From the IMG/VR virus record IMGVR_UViG_3300011115_000892, positions 1 through 30,743 of that record: 30,743 bases of DNA; one strand, written 5' to 3'. This document shows, in pieces, positions 22,056-29,528 of this stretch. The stretch comes from a virus. Under the pieces are notes generated by a model. It was not told where the DNA came from and searched no databases. It worked only from the letters and a program-made list of their open reading frames with translations. Numbering within the stretch: the first letter of the stretch is position 1; each line of letters begins with the position of its first letter. The position numbers and the translations under genes are program-made.

Positions 22056-22334
22056 ATGACTACCGAAGCCGAAATCGATACGCAGTTCTTCCCGATCATC
22101 AACGCGCTGGCTGATAAGAACGAAGCCGCGAAGGCTGCTGCCCTGGACGCTTACGCGGCTTTCTTCCGCGCGAAGCGTAACACGCCTGCGAAGGCTGAAG
22201 CCTGGGCTGCTTATGAGATCGCCCGCGATGCGCGCAAGGCTGCCGAAGCCGAACTGAACGCCGCGTTCGATGCCCGCGCCGATGCGAAGAAGAAACTGAA
22301 GGCCGCCAACCGCAAGGCCTGGTTCAATTCCTAA
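22056..22334 (+). CDS. Early protein of unknown function (92 aa)
   Basis: ATG 22056 (CCGATATG) behind early promoter 4. Helical and Ala-rich with about one quarter charged residues (KNEAAKAAALDAYAAFFRAK, AWAAYEIARDARKAAEAELN, DARADAKKKLKAANRKAWF), a likely coiled coil or helical bundle. Resembles the 75-aa early protein in style but not clearly in sequence. No family recognised. Confidence 0.72.
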   Translation: MTTEAEIDTQFFPIINALADKNEAAKAAALDAYAAFFRAKRNTPAKAEAWAAYEIARDARKAAEAELNAAFDARADAKKKLKAANRKAWFNS

Positions 22335-22371
22335 TCCTTTCCCACAACCCAACCCAACAACCCGAACGCAT

Positions 22372-22629
22372 ATGATTACCGCCGAAGAAATCGAAATGGC
22401 TAACGCTGATCGCCTGATCTGCAAAGCCAACCTGGCAACCTGGCGCAAGCGCCTTAAGAAAGCGGTCGCGCTTTATGCCGATCTGCCCGAACACGGCCAG
22501 GCCGAATGCGCCCAACTGATCGGCGAAGCCTACCTGCAGGTTAAGCATTACGGCGCTGACCTGAAGGCCGCCCAGGAAGTTTATCGCCAGGCTGTCTTTA
22601 TGGCCCGCAACTCCAACCCGAATAACTAA
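22372..22629 (+). CDS. Early protein of unknown function (85 aa)
   Basis: ATG 22372 (CGCATATG), 37 bp after the previous gene with a CCTTTCCCA leader. Helical, with regularly spaced aromatic and aliphatic residues (LICKANLATWRKRLKKAVALYADL, QLIGEAYLQVKHYGADLKAAQ) that look like a three-helix bundle. No family recognised. Transcribed from early promoter 4 with its neighbours. Confidence 0.72.
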   Translation: MITAEEIEMANADRLICKANLATWRKRLKKAVALYADLPEHGQAECAQLIGEAYLQVKHYGADLKAAQEVYRQAVFMARNSNPNN

Positions 22630-22634
22630 CCGCT

Positions 22635-22754
22635 ATGCTTCGCGCTATCCTTATCGCTCTGGCCCTGGCCGCCCTGATCGCCTTCGCGCTTTCGGTTTTC
22701 TTCGGCAACGATTATCCCAGCCTTCTGGAACTCATCGATAACCCGAAGTTCTAA
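22635..22754 (+). CDS. Tiny membrane protein (39 aa)
   Basis: ATG 22635 to TAA 22752-22754. One hydrophobic segment fills residues 4-23 (AILIALALAALIAFALSVFF), followed by a short acidic tail (GNDYPSLLELIDNPKF). The start context TAACCGCTATG is repeated exactly before the next gene (22752-22762), which supports both starts. Too short for family assignment. Tiny membrane proteins in this region might modify the host envelope or affect superinfection. Confidence 0.62.
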   Translation: MLRAILIALALAALIAFALSVFFGNDYPSLLELIDNPKF

Positions 22755-22759
22755 CCGCT

Positions 22760-23056
22760 ATGGATTCCCCTACCGTTCGCGACCGAAGCCTTTACCTGCT
22801 GCATATGCTGGCCTGCCAGGTTGGCTTCATCAACGATCGCGTTATCTGCGGCGATATCAACCAGGCTGCCGCCCGCCGCCAGGCGCAAACCCTGGCTGAC
22901 GAAACCGCCCAGGCGATGCAGGAAGCGGGCGCGCTGGAAGCCTGGGTTACGGCCTATAACGCCGCAGGCGGCGCGGTCGGCATTTCCTGGCAGGTTCTTC
23001 TGCGCGATGATCCTGCGCCGCTTCACGGCAACCTTACCCCTAAAGGCCGCGCCTGA
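22760..23056 (+). CDS. Protein of unknown function before the endolysin (98 aa)
   Basis: Starts at ATG 22760 in the repeated context TAACCGCTATG. Helical for about 70 residues (SLYLLHMLACQVGFINDRVI, ARRQAQTLADETAQAMQEAG), then a beta-like end with DDPAPLHGNLTPKGRA. The TGA overlaps the endolysin ATG by one base (TGATG), so the two are co-translated; a partner role for the endolysin is possible. No family recognised. Confidence 0.68.
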   Translation: MDSPTVRDRSLYLLHMLACQVGFINDRVICGDINQAAARRQAQTLADETAQAMQEAGALEAWVTAYNAAGGAVGISWQVLLRDDPAPLHGNLTPKGRA

Positions 23057-23493
23057 TGCGAACCGCCGCCCTACTGTTCTTCCTATCTGGCTTGCCCGCT
23101 GCCGCCATTTCGGTCGAAGCCTGGCAGGTCGATGCCGTCATTCGCATCGAAAGCGCTGGAAGGCCTGGCGCGGTAGGGGACAACGGGAAGGCGGTCGGCC
23201 TGGCCCAATTTCACCAGGCAGCCTGGCAGGATTGCAGCCAGGTTCGCGCAGCGCGCGGCCTGCCTACCTACCCCTATAGCCAGGCAGCCAACCCGATCGC
23301 GGCCCGCGCCTACCTGGCAACCTGGCTGGCCTACCTGGGCGATCGCTTCGCCCGCGCTACGGGCCGCAGCCCGACAACCGCCGATCTTTACGCGATGCAC
23401 AACCTGGGATTCAGCGGCTACGCTAAAAGGGGTTTTGATATTTCACGCTGCCCAGGCATAACGATACGCAAGACCGCCAGCCTTACCCGCTGA
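23056..23493 (+). CDS. Secreted lytic transglycosylase-like endolysin
   Basis: 145 aa. A hydrophobic N-terminus (residues 1-18, TAALLFFLSGLPAAAIS) looks like a cleavable signal peptide or SAR-type anchor. The SLT-family core follows: catalytic Glu32 in IRIESAG, GAVGDNGKAVGLAQ (38-51), and later LYAMHNLGFSGYAKRGF as the substrate-side segment. It would cleave glycan strands of peptidoglycan. Because it carries its own export signal it need not pass through holin holes. It is encoded 3.3 kb from the holin, inside the early/replication block, which is unusual for a lysis enzyme; an entry-related role is a less likely alternative. Confidence 0.82.
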   Translation: MRTAALLFFLSGLPAAAISVEAWQVDAVIRIESAGRPGAVGDNGKAVGLAQFHQAAWQDCSQVRAARGLPTYPYSQAANPIAARAYLATWLAYLGDRFARATGRSPTTADLYAMHNLGFSGYAKRGFDISRCPGITIRKTASLTR

Positions 23494-23513
23494 CTGCAAC
23501 CCGCCTAACACAA

Positions 23514-23987
23514 ATGCAAACTATCGCTGCTATCGATCCTGGTGCTAAATCAGGCGGCATCGCTATCGCTGACCAGAACGGCATCAGGCTGTTCCCGATG
23601 CCAGCCGATCCTGCCGAACTGCGCGATCTGATTCCCTTTAACGCTACGGTCGTGATTGAGAAGGTTCCGCCCTTTGTCGGTCGGCTTATCCCCAGCAGCG
23701 CCGCGTTCAAGTTAGGCAAATCCGCTGGCTGGCTTGAAGGCTTTACGCAAGGCCGCCAGCAGCGCCTGATCCTGGTAACGCCGCAGGCCTGGCAGGCTGG
23801 CCTTGGCATTCCGCGCGGAGATCGTTCGCAATCCCAATGGAAGGCGGCGCTTAAAGCCGAAGCAGCCCGCCGCTATCCTTCGACCGAAGGCCTTACCCTT
23901 AAAACGGCTGACGCGCTGCTGTTGCTCGATTACGCGCTGCGCCTGCCCGAAACAATCGAATACCGAATCAGCGCTTCGCTGCGGTAA
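23514..23987 (+). CDS. RuvC-like Holliday junction resolvase
   Basis: 157 aa, the usual length for RuvC. Metal-binding acids are visible in the expected order: Asp8 (AAIDPGAKSG), Glu49 (VVIEKVPP), and the C-terminal pair Asp133 and Asp139 (TADALLLLDYA). The first strand-turn DPG and the final TADAL helix are family hallmarks. Such enzymes cut four-way junctions and branched DNA, here probably to clear recombination or replication forks before packaging. Neighbouring ERF, exonuclease and SSB-like genes fit this role. Confidence 0.88.
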   Translation: MQTIAAIDPGAKSGGIAIADQNGIRLFPMPADPAELRDLIPFNATVVIEKVPPFVGRLIPSSAAFKLGKSAGWLEGFTQGRQQRLILVTPQAWQAGLGIPRGDRSQSQWKAALKAEAARRYPSTEGLTLKTADALLLLDYALRLPETIEYRISASLR

Positions 23988-23998
23988 ACTTTCCCACG

Positions 23999-24289
23999 AT
24001 GCCCAAAGATAAAATCAAACCCGACCAGGCCGCCGCGCCCGCGCAGCGCCCTACCCTTATCGCCTATACCGCAGGCGTTCAGCAGATCGGCGCAAGCCCG
24101 TATTATATCCTGCCTGACGGCAGCGTTGCGCGCCGCCTGAAGCCGACCCTGATCAACGGCGTTCCCTACTATAACCTTTGCATCGGCAAGGCTGGCAAGA
24201 CGATGCGAACCAGGCACGATAAACTTCTGGATTTCGCCGCCGCTTACGCGGAACTTGCCGCAGCCAAGGCCGCGCAGCCGAACGCCTGA
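23999..24289 (+). CDS. Small protein with NUMOD-like beta motif, unknown function
   Basis: 96 aa, start 12 bp after the resolvase in the leader ACTTTCCCACG. The segment SPYYILPDGSVARRLKPTL followed by NGVPYYNLCIGKAGKTMRTRHDKLL resembles the N-terminal DNA-recognition strands of NUMOD4/HNH proteins, but no HNH nuclease follows. It may be a free-standing DNA-binding remnant of such a nuclease or an unrelated fold. The N-terminus is Lys/Pro/Gln-rich and disordered, the C-terminus an Ala-rich helix. Confidence 0.6.
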   Translation: MPKDKIKPDQAAAPAQRPTLIAYTAGVQQIGASPYYILPDGSVARRLKPTLINGVPYYNLCIGKAGKTMRTRHDKLLDFAAAYAELAAAKAAQPNA

Positions 24290-24318
24290 TCTGAACTTTC
24301 CCACAACCCAACCAACCA

Positions 24319-25050
24319 ATGAGCCGCCCGAAGAAGATCGAAGAACCGACCGTTCAAATTAACGCTGACTATATCGACAGCCCGAACCGCATCACCGAAA
24401 ACCTTACGCCTACGCAGGCGCTGGTTCGCGCAATCGGGGATTGTTCCAATGTCCAGGCTACCCGCATCAACCCGCATTTCCGCAGCAAATATTTCGGGCT
24501 GGGCGATCTGCTTACCCAGGTTAAGCCTATCCTGGCGCGCTACGATCTGGCGCTGCTGCAGATTCCGAACAGCAACGAAGAACGAATCAGCATCAAAACC
24601 CAAATCCTTCACGGCAGCAGCGGGCATATTTTCGAGTTCGATACCCTTGGCATCAAGGCCGCTGGCATCAACCTGCAGGCCCAGGGCAGCGCGATGACCT
24701 ACCTTAAGCGCTACGCTATCGCGACTATCCTGGGAGTTGCAGGGGACGATGAGCAGGACGATGACGGCAACGCCGCATCGAAGCCGATCCAGGTAGCAGC
24801 GCACAAGCCGCAGCCCGCCCAGGCCGCCGCCGCGCAGCCGAAGCCTGCCGCCTGGTTCATCGCCGCTGGCATCACGACCCCACAGGCCCAGGAAGCCGCC
24901 GCCGAACTGCTGCGCCGCAAGGGTTGGCTGGGCGCTGGGGACGGGCTGCAGGAACTTGACGAAGCCAAGGTTACGGCGCTGCATCAGGGCCGAATGCTGC
25001 AAACCTTCGTTGACGCGATCCGCGCCCAACTTGAAACCCCGAAGGCCTGA
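24319..25050 (+). CDS. erf: ERF-family single-strand annealing protein
   Basis: 243 aa. The ERF core lies in about residues 30-150: NLTPTQALVRAIGDCSNVQ, INPHFRSKYFGLGDLL, then the signature NLQAQGSAMTYLKRYAIATI followed by GVAGDDEQDDDGN. ERF proteins anneal complementary single strands in phage recombination, usually with an exonuclease partner; the RecE-like gene at 26126 fits. The C-terminal part is Ala/Gln/Pro-rich, then has a helical domain (TTPQAQEAAAELLRRKGWLG) of the kind found at the ends of recombination proteins. ACTTTCCCACA leader. Confidence 0.92.
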   Translation: MSRPKKIEEPTVQINADYIDSPNRITENLTPTQALVRAIGDCSNVQATRINPHFRSKYFGLGDLLTQVKPILARYDLALLQIPNSNEERISIKTQILHGSSGHIFEFDTLGIKAAGINLQAQGSAMTYLKRYAIATILGVAGDDEQDDDGNAASKPIQVAAHKPQPAQAAAAQPKPAAWFIAAGITTPQAQEAAAELLRRKGWLGAGDGLQELDEAKVTALHQGRMLQTFVDAIRAQLETPKA

Positions 25051-25055
25051 ACGCT

Positions 25056-25262
25056 ATGGCAAAGCCTAACCCGAAGATCAACCCCTGCCTGCCGATCACG
25101 GTTTACCCTGCGGCTGTTACCGCAGGCCTGCAGCAGCGCCGCCTATCGGCTTCCCTTCTCATCGAAGCAGGCGTTCGCCCGCGTCATATCCGCAAGGCGC
25201 TGATCCTGTCGGGCCGTCAGTTCCGCAAGGCCAGGCGCGAAGCCAAGGCCAGCCTTGCCTAA
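25056..25262 (+). CDS. Small basic protein (68 aa)
   Basis: ATG 25056 (GAACGCTATGG), 5 bp after the ERF gene. Basic C-terminal half (RRLSASLLIEAGVRPRHIRK, SGRQFRKARREAKASLA) with a possible HTH between Leu40 and Arg60. Likely a DNA-binding accessory of the recombination block. No family recognised. Confidence 0.62.
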   Translation: MAKPNPKINPCLPITVYPAAVTAGLQQRRLSASLLIEAGVRPRHIRKALILSGRQFRKARREAKASLA

Positions 25263-25411
25263 CCCTTGAGCAAAGCAAAACAAGCCCGCGCCCGTCCAGG
25301 CCTTAAGCAGCAAACGCCGCACGAACAAACCCGCACAGCCAAAGGCCGCGAATCAGATCGCGCCCGCTGGCAGTTCCTCTTTTCCATTAACAAATATACG
25401 CCGCAACCCGA
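25263..25411 (+). other. 149-bp gap before the two-HTH regulator
   Basis: A 62-codon frame from a TTG at 25266 is open here, but it has no ATG, a composition unlike its neighbours (many Arg, Gln and Thr) and runs into the next gene; I do not accept it. The last 30 bp are AT-rich (CCATTAACAAATATACG) and could hold a -10-like TATACG, without a matching -35. Confidence 0.5.
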
Positions 25412-25813
25412 ATGCCAAACGAACCGAAGAAGCGCCGACCGCGCGCGAAACTGAACGCGCCGAACGGCCAGCCCGTCAGCGTCAGCCTGCATAACAAACT
25501 TATGGCAGTCCGCGATCAACTGATTCGCCTTAACGATATCGAGCGCCTGAACTTCCCAGATATGGCAGCGCGCCTGGGAGTTACCCGCGAAACCGCCGCT
25601 ACCTATGCCGAACTGCTGGGCATCAAGGTTCATAACAGTTACAGCCGCCCGCGCGTTGATAAGAAGAATTGGGCGAAGATTCTGCCGCCGCTGCGCGCAA
25701 CGGGAATGACATACGAACAGATCGGCGCGAAGATCGGCGCGACAAAGATCAGCGTTTGCCGCTGGTTTCTTAACCAGGGCATCGTTACGAACGATCATTA
25801 TCGCAACGCCTGA
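25412..25813 (+). CDS. Transcription regulator with two helix-turn-helix motifs
   Basis: 133 aa. HTH one at about 48-71 (FPDMAARLGVTRETAATYAELLG) and HTH two at about 100-123 (TYEQIGAKIGATKISVCRWFLN), each with the A-x3-G-x5 spacing of a recognition helix. The N-terminus is basic. Two tandem HTHs resemble sigma-region or transposase-type DNA binders. It is a candidate for the switch between the early and late programmes, but the target is unknown. The gap before it would allow it to have its own promoter. Confidence 0.75.
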   Translation: MPNEPKKRRPRAKLNAPNGQPVSVSLHNKLMAVRDQLIRLNDIERLNFPDMAARLGVTRETAATYAELLGIKVHNSYSRPRVDKKNWAKILPPLRATGMTYEQIGAKIGATKISVCRWFLNQGIVTNDHYRNA

Positions 25814-25817
25814 ACCT

Positions 25818-26093
25818 ATGCCCGCGTTCCCCGCTATCCCGAAGGCCGTAACCCGCCAGCATTACGCGCAGCGCAAAGAAGGCGCGGCCAAGTTCGCGCT
25901 ATATGCCCTGATCGATTCGGTCGATGCCAGCCTGGAAGTCAGCGCCCAGGATTTGCCAGCGTTCAAAGCCAACCTGGCTGCCTGGACGAAGAACAATCAT
26001 AAGGCCTTCCGCTATTCGGTCGTTTCCTTCTGGCTGGTTCTTAACTACCACGACTTCAAACCCTACTCCCCGCACAAGCCGCCGCGCTTCTAA
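25818..26093 (+). CDS. Protein of unknown function (91 aa)
   Basis: ATG 25818 (GAACCTATG), four bases after the regulator. An N-terminal helix (YAQRKEGAAKFALYALIDSV) and aromatic-rich C-terminal half (AFRYSVVSFWLVLNYHDFKPYS). No motif or family recognised. Between the regulator and the RecE-like nuclease, so probably part of the DNA-metabolism operon. Confidence 0.68.
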   Translation: MPAFPAIPKAVTRQHYAQRKEGAAKFALYALIDSVDASLEVSAQDLPAFKANLAAWTKNNHKAFRYSVVSFWLVLNYHDFKPYSPHKPPRF

Positions 26094-26125
26094 CCCTTTC
26101 CCAACCCAAACAAACCAGCAAACCT

Positions 26126-27013
26126 ATGCCTATCACAAAAGAACAGATTGCCGCCCTGCCGACCGCAACCTGGACGCGCGAACAATATGATGCCCATCAG
26201 CCCGCGCTTAACCAAAGCGGCTGCAAGGCGATCCTTCATTCCCCTGGTCATTACCTGGCCGAACTTACCAACCCGCGCAAGGATACCGCCGCGCTGCGCA
26301 TCGGTCGGCTTACGCATATGGCCGCCCTGCAGCCCGATGAGTTCGCCGCCCTGGTGATCTGCGAACCCGAAGATGCGCCGAAGCGCCCGACCGAAAAGCA
26401 GGCTACCGCGAAGAAGCCGAAGCCCGAACATATCGAAGCGCTGCAGTTCTGGCAGGCCTTCGACAGCCAGGCCGCTGGGAAGATCGTTGCCGACCGCGAA
26501 GAATACCTGGAAGCCGTGGCCTATGCCCGCGCCCTGGTCGATGAACTGAAGCATTGGGGAGTCCAGCCGATCGCGACCGAACTCTGCCTGACCGCCGACT
26601 ACGGCGCAACGCCGCTTAAATCCCAGATCGATCTGATCGGCGCGGACGGATTTATCTACGATCTCAAAACCTATACGGGCTACGCTACGCCGCAGAATAT
26701 CCTTCGCGAAGTTTATGCGCGCGGCTATCACCTGCAGGCCGCGTTCTATCAGTTGATTTACAAACTCGTTTTCGGGGAACGGCCCGCTGGCTTTCGCCTG
26801 GTCTTTGTCGAAAAGGCCAACCCTTACGCGACCGCTACCTTCGACCTGTCGCGCGAACTGATCGCCGAAGGCGGCGTTCTGCTGCAGCAGGCTATCGAAG
26901 CCTATAACGCGGCCCGCGAAATGAATCATTACCCGCTTTATCCGAAGCAGATCGTCAACCTGCAGCCGCGCGCCAGCCAGGGCAGCGGCCTGGATAGCGT
27001 TACCTTCGCCTAA
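26126..27013 (+). CDS. RecE/Cas4-type exonuclease (PD-(D/E)xK)
   Basis: 295 aa. N-terminal ALNQSGCKAILHSPGHY and LRIGRLTHMAAL (His64) are the opening of the RecE C-terminal nuclease family. The catalytic core follows: Asp169 (KSQIDLI), Asp179-x-Lys181 (YDLKTYTG) and Gln204 (YHLQAAFYQ). It would degrade one strand from DNA ends to expose single-stranded DNA for the ERF protein. I see no C-terminal cysteine cluster of the kind that holds an iron-sulphur centre in Cas4. Leader CCTTTCCCAACCC. Confidence 0.9.
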   Translation: MPITKEQIAALPTATWTREQYDAHQPALNQSGCKAILHSPGHYLAELTNPRKDTAALRIGRLTHMAALQPDEFAALVICEPEDAPKRPTEKQATAKKPKPEHIEALQFWQAFDSQAAGKIVADREEYLEAVAYARALVDELKHWGVQPIATELCLTADYGATPLKSQIDLIGADGFIYDLKTYTGYATPQNILREVYARGYHLQAAFYQLIYKLVFGERPAGFRLVFVEKANPYATATFDLSRELIAEGGVLLQQAIEAYNAAREMNHYPLYPKQIVNLQPRASQGSGLDSVTFA

Positions 27014-27031
27014 CCTTAACCCTGAAACAAT

Positions 27032-27520
27032 ATGACTACCGAAAACAATAAGCCTAAACTGCAGCCGATCGCCCAGCCTGGGCGCTACTCCGTTCGTATC
27101 TGCAAACTGCGCGAAGAAGATATCGGCGTTACCTCCAAAGGCGATGCCAAGGTTCGCGTTCTGCTGGTTACGAATGACAACCAGAAGATCAACGAACTGT
27201 TCTATGCTTCGACCGAAGGCGCTTTGAAGCGCGCAGCCGCCTTCGTCAATACCGCTACGGGCAAGCGCGGCGGCCTGCCGCCGAAAGACCAGGCTGGTTT
27301 CGCCGCCTACATCGGCCAGGCCGAAGGCAAGGTTATCGCGATCGATGTGATCGAGGTTAACGAAACCTGGAAGGACGGCAGCGAACATATCGTTAAGAAG
27401 GTTAGCCGCTTCGCTTCCCTGCAGGAAGGCCCAGCGCCCGCCTGGCAGCCGAAGCCGAAGGCCGCGCCCGCCGCCCAGCCTGAAATCGGTTTCGCTGACG
27501 ATCAGAACCCGCCCTTCTGA
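27032..27520 (+). CDS. Single-stranded DNA-binding-like protein with acidic C-terminal tip
   Basis: 162 aa. The body is an OB-like beta-rich domain (GRYSVRICKLREEDIG, AKVRVLLVTNDNQKI, GKVIAIDVIEVNETW). A Pro/Ala/Lys linker is followed by the tip FADDQNPPF, which matches the protein-docking tip of bacterial SSB (DDDIPF in E. coli). The tip recruits replication and repair partners. The place between the exonuclease and the kinase and helicase supports the call. The OB domain itself is divergent from bacterial SSB. Confidence 0.78.
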   Translation: MTTENNKPKLQPIAQPGRYSVRICKLREEDIGVTSKGDAKVRVLLVTNDNQKINELFYASTEGALKRAAAFVNTATGKRGGLPPKDQAGFAAYIGQAEGKVIAIDVIEVNETWKDGSEHIVKKVSRFASLQEGPAPAWQPKPKAAPAAQPEIGFADDQNPPF

Positions 27521-27522
27521 TC

Positions 27523-28140
27523 GTGAACACCGAACTGCCGAAGAACATCGACCAGATCAGGCCCGCCCTGATCCTGGTCTGCGGCTATGCCCGCGCTGGG
27601 AAAGACACCCTGGCGGCTGGGCTGCAGGCTGGCGCTATCAACGGCGCGGTTAAGGTTTCGTTCGCCGATCCGCTGAAGGTAGCAGCCGATCGGGCTATCC
27701 GCGATATCATCGGGCCTGGCTGGGATATCCCTGGCTTCGCCGATGAAGCCTTTAAGGTTAACAACCGCGCGCTGCTGGTCGAACTTGGCAAGGCCTGCCG
27801 CGCGATCCATCAGGATTGCTTCGTTGAACTTGCGCTTGAGCAGGCCGCCGAACATATCGCCGCAGGCCTGACGGTAATCGTTACCGATGTTCGTTATTCA
27901 AACGAACTTTCGCGCTGCGCTACCTGGGCTGAACTGCGCGGCGTTCCGCTTTATACGCTGCTGATCTATACGGACGGCATCGAAGCCGCGAACGAAGAAG
28001 AACGCACGAACTTCGATCTGCTGCTGGTTCGTTCTGCTACCTCATCGATCGGCTGGACTGACCGAAGCCGCTGGCAGCCTGGCAGCGCCGACCAGATCAA
28101 GCGCCACGGTCGCGGCCTGGCTTCCCTTATGCTTATCTGA
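27523..28140 (+). CDS. Deoxynucleoside monophosphate kinase-like P-loop protein
   Basis: 205 aa, GTG start at 27523, two bases after the previous stop; no ATG gives the P-loop. P-loop GYARAGKDT (21-29) with the Lys-Asp-Thr variant typical of phage dNMP kinases, VSFADPLKVAADRAI next, and VIVTDVRYSNELSRCA as the Walker B/nucleotide-binding region. The family (T4 gene 1 and relatives) phosphorylates dNMPs to supply replication. It could also act on a modified nucleotide, but no modification genes are visible. Confidence 0.82.
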   Translation: MNTELPKNIDQIRPALILVCGYARAGKDTLAAGLQAGAINGAVKVSFADPLKVAADRAIRDIIGPGWDIPGFADEAFKVNNRALLVELGKACRAIHQDCFVELALEQAAEHIAAGLTVIVTDVRYSNELSRCATWAELRGVPLYTLLIYTDGIEAANEEERTNFDLLLVRSATSSIGWTDRSRWQPGSADQIKRHGRGLASLMLI

Positions 28141-28208
28141 TTGCCCGCTACCACTAACCCGAACACAACCCCAGGCTGCCACAACCAGCCGCCCAACCTA
28201 TCGACCCT

Positions 28209-29528
28209 ATGCCAGCCCAACCGCTGACCCTACCCTTTGACTCTGACGCGGAACGCAACCTGATCGCTTCCTGCCTGGTCGATTCCGATGCCAACAAGCC
28301 AAGCCTGAAGGCCTGCGCCGAACTTGGCCTATCACCCGCCTGCTTCTACGAACCGAAGCATCAACTTATCTGGAACGCGATCCAGGCCGTTGCCGCCGAA
28401 GCCAACGCGCTGCCTGACGAAATCACCGTATCGAACTACCTGCGCAACCAGGGAGTCATCGAACAGGCTGGCGGCATCGCCTACATCAACGAACTGACGG
28501 GCGCGCTATTCGCGCCTTCCCCTAACCTGCGCGCATCGGCGGCGATCGTCAGCGAAGCGCATCAGGCCCGCCTGCTTATCGGCATCGCCCAGGGAACGAT
28601 TCAGCGCGCCCAATCTGGCGCGTTCAAACCTAACGAACTTGCCGCGTCATTCGCCGCCCAGGCCAAGGCCGCGCTGCAGGCCTACGCGCCGAAGGAAGGG
28701 GAGCAGAAAATGGAACTGACAGAACTTGAGGCATTCGACCGCGATAACGACCCCAACAACCTGATCGGTCGGCGCTGGCTATGCAAGGGCGGCAGCCTTC
28801 TGTTTTCAGGCCAGGCTGGCTGCGGCAAATCTACCCTGGTTACAACTATGGCGATCCGCTGGGCGCTTGGCTTCGACCTATGGGGAATGAAGCCCGTCAA
28901 GCCGCTGCGTATCCTGATCCTGCAATCCGAAAACGACCTGGGCGATTTGAGCGAACAATGGGTTGACTGCTGCGCCGCGCTTAACCTGTCGGCCAGCGAA
29001 CGCGCGCGCCTATCCGAACAAATCTTTATCTACCGCGAAGCCGTCAAGACAGGCGAAGCCTTCGGGCAAACCCTGGAAGAACTCATTACCAGGCATTCCT
29101 GCGATCTGGCCTTCGTTGATCCCCTTCTGGGATTCGCGGGCGGCGATGTATCAAAGCAGGATTTCTGCAGCCATTTCCTGCGCCATATCCTGCAGCCTTG
29201 CCTGATGCGAACGGGCTGCGCGCTTATCGCGGTTCATCACCAGAACAAGCCGCCGAAGAAGAAGGAAGAACAGGGCAGCATAACTTCGACATACGATTTC
29301 ACGGGCAGCAGCGAACTTGCCAATTGGTTCAGGGCTACGGCGATCCTTCGCCGCGAAGATAACGAACTGCCTCATTTCGTCCTGAAGTTGGGCAAGCGCG
29401 GAACCAGGGCAGGCCTGCAGGATAACCAGGGCCGCTTTACCGACAGCCTGCGAATCAGGCATTCAAAGGTTCGCGGCCAAATCTGCTGGGAACGGAATAC
29501 CGACCCTATCCCTTCCGAAGATGTATAA
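28209..29528 (+). CDS. Replicative helicase-like ATPase: DnaB N-terminal domain fused to a RepA-type core
   Basis: 439 aa. Residues 1-115 match the DnaB N-terminal domain (DAERNLIASCLVDSDANKPS, QLIWNAIQAVAAEA, EQAGGIAYINELTG). The ATPase core has Walker A GQAGCGKST (201-209), a Glu in LILQSEND (236-243), Walker B LAFVDPL (300-306) and the sensor AVHHQNK (341-347). This core is closer to hexameric RepA/AAA_25 ATPases than to DnaB itself. It should unwind DNA at the phage fork and, through its N-terminus, recruit host primase. The leader of 68 bp is C/A-rich and holds no visible promoter. Confidence 0.85.
   Translation: MPAQPLTLPFDSDAERNLIASCLVDSDANKPSLKACAELGLSPACFYEPKHQLIWNAIQAVAAEANALPDEITVSNYLRNQGVIEQAGGIAYINELTGALFAPSPNLRASAAIVSEAHQARLLIGIAQGTIQRAQSGAFKPNELAASFAAQAKAALQAYAPKEGEQKMELTELEAFDRDNDPNNLIGRRWLCKGGSLLFSGQAGCGKSTLVTTMAIRWALGFDLWGMKPVKPLRILILQSENDLGDLSEQWVDCCAALNLSASERARLSEQIFIYREAVKTGEAFGQTLEELITRHSCDLAFVDPLLGFAGGDVSKQDFCSHFLRHILQPCLMRTGCALIAVHHQNKPPKKKEEQGSITSTYDFTGSSELANWFRATAILRREDNELPHFVLKLGKRGTRAGLQDNQGRFTDSLRIRHSKVRGQICWERNTDPIPSEDV

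Noticed and set aside
25266-25454. 62-codon frame from a TTG in the gap before the two-HTH regulator
   Set aside because: No ATG, atypical amino-acid composition, overlaps the regulator, no supporting start context.
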